64,000 bases of DNA from Clusia tigrina (lineage: Eukaryota; Arthropoda; Insecta; Diptera; Clusiidae), in assembly GCA_920105625.2 (NCBI GenBank), contig OV050031.1, positions 130,092,514 to 130,156,513 of the forward strand. Direction: 5' to 3'. Under the pieces are notes generated by a model. It did no database searches, was not told where the DNA came from, and worked only from the letters and a program-made list of their open reading frames with translations. Position numbers and translations under genes: made by a program. The stretch's first letter is position 1. Every line of letters begins with the position of its first letter. This document shows, piece after piece, positions 55,890 to 64,000 of this stretch.

Positions 55890-56850
55890 CCAAGTGACAA
55901 AACCAAATTTAACAAGGCAACAACTATCCGATAGAAATAACAATAAGTTTCAGAGCCTTCTGGCAAATCCTTCATCCACAGAAGCAACTGACTACTCAGT
56001 ATGGAAAGCCACTCAAACACTAAAGCGACCAACCATATATGCCCCCCAAATAAGAACGAAGAATGAGTGGGCCAAGTGTGACGAAGATAAGGCAGAACAA
56101 TTTTCACATGCATTCGAGCCATTTCTACCTGTCTAGCATCACGCCCAAACGAAATTTTGAGTTTTTACAGTTATATTATAACAAATGTTGCCTTGTAGCT
56201 ATTACTGCATCTTGAATACCTTTCTTGAAGATAGGCATTTCATGGTCAAAGTCATCGACGAAGTAACAAAATTATTTACAATAAATTCCGGCGTGCCATA
56301 CCGAAACGTTCTGGGTCCTGTGCTCTACACACTATTTACAACTGATTTGACAACAACAGCAAATACGACAACTCCAACCTTTGCTGACGATACAGTGATT
56401 ATAGTATCTCATTGAAATTATCTGGCATCATCGGTTGAGCTGCAATTAAGCCTGTACCATATGCAAATGAAAGCAAATGCGACCAAGTCTACCCAAGTTA
56501 CTTTCACACTCAGAAACAACACGTGTCCCCAGGTATTTTTTAACAACGAGGAACTACCACAGTCAACAGATACTAAGTCACGAAAATAATTGGGCGTAAA
56601 ACTAAACTCGTTGAACTAGCTCCCAGCTTTTAATTGAGAATAAGTTGTAATTTATAAAGTCATACTATATGGACCTCTGGCATCCAGTTGTGGGGATCTG
56701 CGTCAAAATCCAATATTGCTGTTCTACGAAGATATCAATCTACGTCTGATAACAAACTCTCCTTGGTATTTAACAAACCAACTTCTACATCGAGATCTAG
56801 AAATACTGAATACGATATATCGCCCAACAAGTCATTAAATTATGCATTAT
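55890..56850 (+). pseudogene. Jockey-like LINE ORF2 relic
   Basis: Plus-strand pieces give the linker between endonuclease and reverse transcriptase (NNNKFQSLLANPSS, YSVWKATQTLKRPT). They continue with reverse transcriptase motifs (INSGVPYRNVLGPVLYTLFT, then TFADDTVII with the catalytic FADD) and the C-terminal part (GSASKSNIAVLRRYQS). Stops and frame changes separate them and the fingers domain is deleted. Confidence 0.75.
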
Positions 56851-57420
56851 CCCGTGATCGGTCCTTATGGTGACTCATCTAACTTGACTATCTTTAGCCA
56901 TAACTCGGTCTATGAATATACCTTGTGGCCAGCAATTACGTGGTAGATTTTCATTAACGACAAGTGTGACATCACCCACTGCTATGGGTGATGTGAAATT
57001 GTATTTAATGTGATTCTGTTTTTAAAATGCAATTTCATGAGTGATGGTGTGTACTCTTTGAACCATCTATACCACCATCGCCGTACTAGGATTTTTGGTA
57101 CAAATCTCGCTAGCCGATCCCAAGAGTAGGTGGTTTAGAGACAAGGGGACATCGTCGCTGGTATTGGGCGAAATGAATGGAAGAGTTCGGGAGTTTATGA
57201 TCAACTCTATTCCGCATATGACGCTCTTTAAAGTTTCATCATTAAAGCTTATTGATGGGCACATGTGGTAAGGTATCGCTCCCATGATCCACCCATATAT
57301 GAAGTAGCTAGTGAGTTCAATCCCCTTTTTATTCCGTTTGGTGGCGCTGGTGCCATTTGTGGTGCTTGCTTAGTGATATCATTGTTTTCACAGTATTCAC
57401 AAAGTTTACACACCTTTTTA
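56850..57420 (-). pseudogene. BEL/Pao integrase C-terminal fragment
   Basis: The minus-strand reading includes SFNDETLKSVICGIELIINS, SLNHLLLGS and VGDVTLVVNENLPRNCWPQG, the conserved end of BEL integrases. The relic at 51306 lacks exactly this part, but orientation and position do not allow a simple single insertion, so it may be a different copy. Confidence 0.7.
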
Positions 57421-58369
57421 AACAAGACCCGCGGACTGGTTATGTTGAAGTTACTTCAATAATGTGGTTTCTGCGATTAGTGGTGATTTTTTAAAGAGAA
57501 ATATTTCATGGTGGTTCCATGGCAGAATGATAGCATGTTCAATATTGTTTAGATACTACAATCAATCTTTAATGCGAAGTATTTCATAGCCTGTGTCTAG
57601 AAAAACGTCGAAGGGGTTAGTGAGCTGTTCCTTTTTATGTTCTTACAAGCCTTTAGATAACACTGCGCAACACACAGTTTGGTGCCGAGGATTTTTGAGC
57701 TAGAGCTAGAAAGTTTATGTTTACTATGAATACTTGGAGCACGAGCTTATATTTAACTCCATCAATTGTCTTTCATCATTTGAATATCCCATAATCCCTG
57801 GTATCGGTCTTCCATTATTTTCATGTTCTGATGAAATCGTTCACCTACTCTTCACTAGTTCTTTGGAAATTGAGCTCAATGGCTGTGCGGACAAGGGAAA
57901 CTTGATGCTCATGATCCATTGAAGATCTCTGAAACTGTCAACTATGTTGTTATTAATTCCATATAATTATTGACTTTGTAGTCGCCCTAGAAGTTTTTGA
58001 CAACTATTTCAAATTACTTCCATACATTTCCTTAAATGTTCATCATGGAGTTCTTAAAATGTGAATCTGTCATTAATTATCTATTATTAATTATCTTATC
58101 AGCTTTGAGCTTTCAGAGCTTATTCAAATTTTAGTTTGGTTGAATGGGCAATTGGTATTGTCTCATAATCGTTACCATTATGCAAAATAACGAATTTAAG
58201 GCTCCTCTTACTGCTGTCTGTAAATTTTTTTCATTTTTTTCTTTAAATAACTCCGTTTTATTTGCAATCTGTTCTTTGGTTAGTGTCCCTAAGGACAGCT
58301 AAATAATATACTCGTACAATATAAACATGAGAAAGAAGAGCCAATGATCATTTTTACAATAATGTTTAA
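57421..58369. other. Unassigned stretch
   Basis: No confident gene. A minus-strand reading near 57920-57800 (DHEHQVSLVRTAIELNFQR) looks protein-like but is broken by stops and not recognised. Confidence 0.4.
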
Positions 58370-58490
58370 TACAATATTATCATTATAACATTATCATAAT
58401 TACATTATTACATTATTAAATTATCACTATTACATTATTATCATTATCACATTATTATCATTATTATATTATTTACAAAAGAAAATATAA
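58370..58490. repeat. Degenerate ATT/ATC trinucleotide-rich microsatellite
   Basis: Repeated ACATTATT and ATTATC units over about 120 bp, directly next to the 3' end of a LINE relic, so it may derive from that LINE's tail. Confidence 0.7.
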
Positions 58491-58544
58491 TATGATAAAT
58501 TTTCTAGACGCAGTCCAAGGACCTGCTCGTTTAAGTCTCCGCAT

Positions 58545-59770
58545 TTATGCCATTGAATCCAGCAGATTTAGAGCAATTAAGTTAGAGTGCTTACTGCGCC
58601 GTGCCCAGTATTTAGCGCTATATATTTTTATTTCCTCGTGGACTGGCGGTATGTTAAGGTCGTTTCGTAGTGTCCTGTTACTGACAAACCATGGTGCGAT
58701 CATTCGCAATAGTTTTGCTTGGAATATTCCCAAAATCTTTATATTAGCATTCGCTGCTGCGCTCCACAGCTGAATTCCATATGTCCATATAAGTTTTATT
58801 ATACTTTTATAAAGCAGAAATTTATTAATCAATGTTAGCTTAGAGATGTAACCCATCAACCAGTACATTGAGCTAAGTTTGATGCCAGCTGTTTGCGTTT
58901 TGTAAATATGTGTTTTTTCCATGTCAGACGCCGATCAAGGTGTAACCCAAGATATTTGACATCTTCTGCTTGAGGCAATGGGCAACTATTTAGAATCATA
59001 GGCGGACAGGAACTCCTTTTCAAAATGAAAGTTGCTTGTACTGATTTTGTAGCATTGACCCTCATTCTCCATTTGTCAAACCAAATTAGAATTTTATCGA
59101 GGTGTTTTTGTAGTTGGTTAGTTAAATGATTAGTGTTTGTAGCCATTATAACATATCAGCTTATGTTGCAATTTCACTCTTCTCTGTCAGGGGTAGATCT
59201 GCTGTAAAAATACTGGAAAGCACAGGACCTAATATGCTTCCCTGTGGAACACGCGCTTTAATTGTCAAAATTGTGGTAGTTTCTGAATAAAATTTCAATT
59301 TGCAATGGCGCTCTTGAAGATATGATTTTAAAATATCAAAATATATTTGAGGCAGTGACTTCTTTATTTGGAACAGTATGCCAGGGTGCCAAACTTTATC
59401 TAACGCGCGAATGCTGCTGTACAAAACTGACCTTGTTCGAGACCATTTCTCTGACTCTGTGTAGTTGTTCGGTGGTATCATGTTGCTCTCGAAACCGACA
59501 TTGGTGATTAGGTATGAGTTATTTCTTGAGCAGTATTAACTTAAACATACTCAACAACAGCTTTTCAAAAAATTTTGAAATAATCGGCAGCAAACTTATC
59601 GGCCTATACGATGAAATTTCTTCTTCCGACTTTCCAGGTTTTGCAATTAGAGTTATTTCAGCAACTTTCCATTTACGAGGGAAACACCATTGTACAAATA
59701 GGTGATATATTTTCTGGCATTATCCGGCAGCTCTTTTAGAATTTTAGCTGTTATCAGCCCATATCCTGAT
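58545..59770 (-). pseudogene. Jockey-like LINE reverse transcriptase relic
   Basis: Minus-strand pieces in order: SSYRPISLLPIISKFFEKLL; RALDKVWHPGILFQIKKSLP; VPQGSILGPVLSSIFTADLP; then MRVNATKSVQATFILKR, VKYLGLHLDRRLTWKKHI and WTYGIQLWSAAANANIKIL with an IAPWFVSNRTLRNDLNIP end. The region holding the FADD catalytic motif is deleted around 59150. Frame changes and stops make it inactive. Confidence 0.8.
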
Positions 59771-59779
59771 GCTTTTTAT

Positions 59780-60560
59780 ATCCTTTACCTTTAAAAAAGG
59801 TAAATAGGGTATACTAATTTTGTTCCTTTGAGAGGGGTTGCAATTTCAAGAAGGAGGCGTGGTAGGTACGGACATATATATACAGAATCATTTTCAAAGC
59901 AATTTTTATTTTGTCCTTCCGTCTGTCCGTCTGTCTGTCTGTGGCCACTTTTTTTCTACACCGTTACAGCTATCTTAATGAAATTTTGCAAAAGTGTAGC
60001 TTGCACAAAGATACAGAACCAGATTGCCATATGGGCCGATTTGGACAAAGACCACGCCTACCTCCCATATAAGGAATTTTTTTCACCTTTTTTAAAATGA
60101 CTATAACTTCGGTCCAATTGACGGAATCGTGACATTATTTGACAGTTATGGAGATGTCGGTCCTACTAAACACTGTGCGGTATGTGGGCAGTATATATTA
60201 ACTGCCACGCCCACTATTAACTAATATTAATAACTTAGGATCTGGTAGAGATTTACGGACAAAATTTTACGGGAAGGAACATGTGGACATTATAAAGCTA
60301 TCTGTAACATATGGGGTTGATCGGTGAAACGACAAGCCTACTTTTGATATAAGGAACTTTCGGGTCTAAAATAAAAATTAGCCTACCTATGCTCGTATTA
60401 ATGCCAGCGGTATAAAAATTGGCAGAAACATACATGGGGTCCATAATACTGTGTGTGCAGAATATGGAGATCATAATACAGCTGCCACGCCCACAATTAG
60501 CTAACAATCATTACTGTGTTCCTATTCAAGATTCCCCATTTCAATCCCCATTTCAATCCA
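59780..60560. repeat. Diffuse repeat block with TCTG microsatellite and CCACGCCCA motifs
   Basis: It begins with AAAAGGTAAATAGGGTATAC and a (TCTG)n tract (59921-59942). Two diverged units of about 270 bp follow, each with a GATCGG/GCCGAT...TATAAGGAA segment and a GCTGCCACGCCCAC motif (60208 and 60480). No ORF with coding character was seen. It directly precedes the LOA-like LINE and may include its leader. Confidence 0.5.
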
Positions 60561-60627
60561 TGCCTTACCGCGCTACCGGGGCACTGGCGTGGTGGACCGA
60601 TATTTCCCCTTTACTCATGGGAACAAA

Positions 60628-61733
60628 ATGAACACAGATAAACAAAAACCGAATGGCGAGAGCAGCCACAATAGCTCACACAAAGAGGCCACAGCACCTC
60701 AGCAAAGAGAGGCAGAGCAGCCCTCGATTGGCGCGAGCCAAAACGCCGACCACCAAAATCCGATAGGCACGGAAGCAGCAGCTGAAAAGCCTAAAAAACT
60801 CAGCGGCGCGGGCAAAAAGAGGTTCAGTTACTTCCTCAAGAAAGGGTTCAGCAGAGAAGAGGCTTACGCCAAAGCTATGCTCCCTATGCCCACAAACAAG
60901 GTCGAAGGCGGAAAACCAGGCCCCAAAAGGCAGAGGTCGGACGAACAAACACCTCCAGAGGCCACATATAAAAAGCGGTTAAGGGATGATCAACCCTCCA
61001 CCTCCAAGGCCGTAGCAGCAGCAGCAGCACCGCCTATAAAAACAGCACAAGCAGCAACATCTGCAGCAGACGCACCAAATTTGATTGAAAATACATCCAA
61101 GAAGAGGCAGCCCACTGCCTCCTACAAGGATGTGGTGACAGGCATCAAAATGGCAGTACAACGGAGCAAATGGACTCCATCCAGAAACTCATCCTGGATA
61201 AAATCATAGCCGGAAAACAACAGGCTACAAAACCAGCGTTCCTGGGCGCTATCTACAAAGCAGGATACATGGTTCTGCACTGTAAAGATAGCGCATCAAC
61301 AGACTGGCTAAAGGCGGCCATCACCAAGGCGTCGCCTTGGGAGGGTGCTTCACTGTGGGTCACAGAGGAGTCCAAGATACCTCACTCGCGGATCGCTGTG
61401 GGGTACTTTCCCAACTCCCAGTCCCTGGAGACCACTAGGATCCTGGACTTTTTGCAGGGGCAGAACAAAGGCCTCCACGTTGAGTCGTGGCGCACACTAC
61501 GAAGAGCTGAAAGAGGCTCTAACGTAACTCTGGTCCTAGTAGTATACCAGAAATCAGCAGCCAGCTTTGTGGAATCCGGTGATAAGGTCAACTTTAGATT
61601 TGGCCAAGTGAGTCTCAGGCTAAAGGCTGCATCCCCCAATGCTGATGAGCTGGCGGATAAAATGGATGCTGTGGAGTTGGAAGAAGAGGACGAAAGTACT
61701 CCATCCAATCCCAACTCAGTAGCACCAACATGA
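60628..61733 (+). pseudogene. LOA-like LINE ORF1 protein, one frameshift
   Basis: The first frame starts at ATG 60628 (MNTDKQKPNGESS; an in-frame ATG at 60589 is less likely). It contains LSGAGKKRFSYFLKKGFSRE and basic, Ala-rich sequence to YKDVVTGIKMAVQ. Near 61160 the reading shifts to the frame of 61170-61733 (MDSIQKLILDKIIAG), which holds the conserved ORF1 domain (ASLWVTEESKIPHSRIAVGY, LQGQNKGLHVESWRTLRR, NFRFGQVSLRL) found in LOA/Bilbo-type elements. It would bind element RNA. The stop overlaps the ORF2 start as ATGA. Confidence 0.75.
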
Positions 61734-64000
61734 AGTGCATCCAGGCAAATCTTCACCATGCTAAGGCTGCAACGGCCGAACTTAGCAGAAGGTTTGCCTG
61801 TGGAAGCACCAACATAAGACTTATCCAGGAGCCCTGGATACATAGAGGCAAGATAGTAGGCCTCAAGACACCAAACACACAGGGAATCTATGACGTGGGT
61901 GCAGTCGAACTAAGGGCTGCACTTATCATTGATACCAACATTAAATATCTGCCATTTATAGAGTTTATGAATGGCGACACAGCAGCAGTACTCGTCGAAG
62001 TGGATGCAAATGGGAAGAAAATAGAGGCTGTCATAGCCTCAGCTTACTTTCCAGGAGACACCAACGAAGCACCACCACCGAATATCATAGGTCTAGTGAA
62101 CTACTGTAAGACACACAACAAGACGTTAATCATTGGTTGCGATGCAAATGCGCACAATACAATCTGGGGCAGTACAGATACAAACACAAGAGGTGAGTCG
62201 CTCCTAGAACTTTTACTACAAACTAACATAGCTATTGCAAACAGGGGCAATAAACCCACCTTTGAAAATGCCATACGACAAGAGGTTCTTGACTTAACAC
62301 TCATAACAAATAATTCACTTGATATGATCACGAACTGGAGAGTCTCTGATGAGGACTCAATGTCTGATCATAAACATATTCTCTTTGAAATCATGGGGTT
62401 AAATAAGAGCGTAATGCTCTATAGAAGCCCTAAATCAACAAACTGGGATAAATACTCAGAGTGCTGAGAAACTAAGCTAACCAGAAGCATGCTTCACATA
62501 AGATCGACAGAGGAATTGGATGCATCAGTTGAAGCTCTGACTGACTCCATTATATCCTCATATCACGAATGTTGTCCAGTCAAGACAAAAACCTCAACGA
62601 AGAGGGTCCCTTGGTGGAACAAAGAACTAGCTAATTTGCGTCAAATAGCAAGGTCTAAATTCAATGACGCAAAGAAATACAAAACATGGGACGAATATAA
62701 AAAATCCCTGACACTATACAACAAGGAACTGAGGAAATCAAAAAGGAACTCATGGAAAAACTTCTGTGAAGAACTTAAAAATGTCCCAACGACAGCCAGA
62801 ATACAAAATCACTGTCCAAGGGGGTAATTAATCCAATTGGCACTCTAAAGGTACCGGATGGTACTTTCACAAACACTTTTAATGATACACTAGAGCTTCT
62901 TCTTAAAACTCATTTCCCTGATTGCCGGCCTAACACAACCAGCGACAACGATCATGGGGTGTCAGCGTACAATCGCTACAGGGCAAGAAACTCTACTATC
63001 TTCAGAATAGTAAAATTTGAAAGGGTTGAATGGACAATCAACTCGTTTAAACCCAACAAATAACCTGGACCTGATGGTATATTTCCAGCCCTACTTTCAA
63101 AAGGGACCAGGAGATTAATACAAATTTTGGTTCAAATCTTTAGATCTACTTTAATATTGGGATATGTTCCTAAGGTTTGGCGGGAGGTTAAGGCTATATT
63201 CCTACCAAAGGGTGGAAATAAACCCCCCGAATCTCCCAAATCCTACAGGCCAATCAGTCTAACGTCCTTCATGTTAAAAACCATGGAAAAGATATTGGAC
63301 TGCTACCTAAGAGAGGAGGTAATCTCTGATACTCCACTACATAAGCTACAATTTGCCTATCAAAAAGGGAAATCTACAGTCACAGCACTGCACACAATTG
63401 TTCGTGATATTGAAAAGGCACTAGGCCTAAAGGAGGTAGCCCTCTGTGCATTCATGGACATTGAGGGTGCTTTCGACAATGCGAACTTTCAAGCAATAGA
63501 ACTGGCACTCTCCAACAGGGGAGTAGATCCAGCAATAGTAAAATGGGTAAGCAATATGCTAAACCAAAGAATAATCACAGCCTCTTTAGGGCAAGTTAAC
63601 ATGAGTGTTACAGCGGTAAAGGGATGTCCGCAGGGGGGAGTACTATCACCACTGCTACGGTCCATACTAGTTGATAACCTAATACAGATCCTTAATAATA
63701 AAGGATACAAAACAATTGGATATGCAGATGACATATCTATAATAATCCAAGGCAATCATGAAAGGACCATTGGAGACCTGATGCAAGATGCCTTAGACAC
63801 AACATGGGAGTGGTGCAGGAAAGAGGGGCTATCAATCAACCCCACCAAAACCACTATTGTCCCCTTCACCAGGAAAAGGACATTTGATATCCCAACATTA
63901 AAAATAAATGGAATAGAGGTACCCTTACATGAAGAGGTAAAATATCTAGGTATCATCCTGGATAAAAAACTCACCTGGGAGGCACACCTTAACTCGGTAA
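61730..64000 (+). pseudogene. LOA-like LINE ORF2: APE endonuclease and reverse transcriptase, partial
   Basis: The endonuclease starts at ATG 61730 (MKCIQANLHHAKAATAELS). Metal-binding and catalytic motifs are present: IQEPW, IIGCDANAHNTIWGS and MSDHKHILF. A TGA at 62465 interrupts the frame, which resumes at 62489-62827 (VPWWNKELANLRQIARSKF). At about 62828 it shifts to the frame running to the window edge. That frame has one TAA at 63061 and contains PGPDGIFPALL, SYRPISLTSFMLKTMEKILD, AFMDIEGAFDNANF, GCPQGGVLSPLL and the catalytic YADD (63721-63732), then LGIILDKKLTW. The rest lies beyond 64000. Confidence 0.85.

Noticed and set aside
57734..57922. 62-codon plus-strand ORF
   Set aside because: The minus strand looks more protein-like, but it too is broken and unrecognised, so no gene was called.

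Overview
The window is about 64 kb of AT-rich, repeat-dominated eukaryotic DNA, almost certainly from a dipteran and probably a higher fly. That call rests on the element families recognised (BEL/Pao, several Ty3/gypsy lineages including an errantivirus-like one, mariner, a Helitron of the common insect type, Jockey- and LOA-like LINEs) and on insect-type tRNA primer sites. The species call is inference. No rRNA, tRNA, CRISPR array or conventional multi-exon host gene was seen. The only non-transposon protein recognised is a small PP1-inhibitor-like protein (PPP1R14/CPI-17 family), present three times.

Region 1 (1-2800) is mostly non-coding. It holds a partial minus-strand envelope-like ORF at the left edge, two small MITE-like inverted-repeat units and a TA microsatellite. 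Region 2 (2801-23743) is one giant imperfect palindrome centred in TA repeats near 11.3 kb. From the centre outward each arm carries a decayed BEL/Pao pol, an LTR-like block, an Osvaldo/Ulysses-like LTR insertion, a 'core' unit with the PPP1R14-like ORF, and a BEL/Pao LTR plus gag. The left arm holds only a solo LTR (7345-8717) where the right arm holds the whole 5.4-kb element (13791-19194). Both copies have the same AGCT target duplication, and the solo LTR combines 5'-LTR-type U3 with 3'-LTR-type R/U5.

Region 3 (23744-29970) continues the right-arm BEL element into its polyprotein until it breaks off at 25229. An unassigned 3' segment, a 520-bp LTR and a third, direct copy of the core unit follow. 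Region 4 (30160-36399) is a nearly intact young Ty3/gypsy element with two 590-bp LTRs that look identical, a SAP-domain gag and a full-length pol, inserted in TA repeats.

Region 5 (36985-55741) is a nest. An old relative of the region-4 element contains an errantivirus-like provirus on the minus strand (37802-48806, CATG duplication). That provirus contains a Helitron (40048-43495), a second Osvaldo-like solo LTR (39159-39982) and two mariners (44647-45919, 47373-48317). A BEL/Pao relic fills the distal part of the outer element. Region 6 (55742-64000) carries fragments of two Jockey-like LINEs and a BEL integrase, a block of diffuse repeats, and the 5' two-thirds of a LOA-like LINE running off the right edge.

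The genes do not form an operon or a pathway. The layout resembles pericentromeric, Y-linked or otherwise heterochromatic DNA in which elements insert into elements. The most interesting feature is the palindromic and triplicated PPP1R14-like gene, whose only coding differences between copies are synonymous while a neighbouring ORF in the same unit changes mostly non-synonymously.
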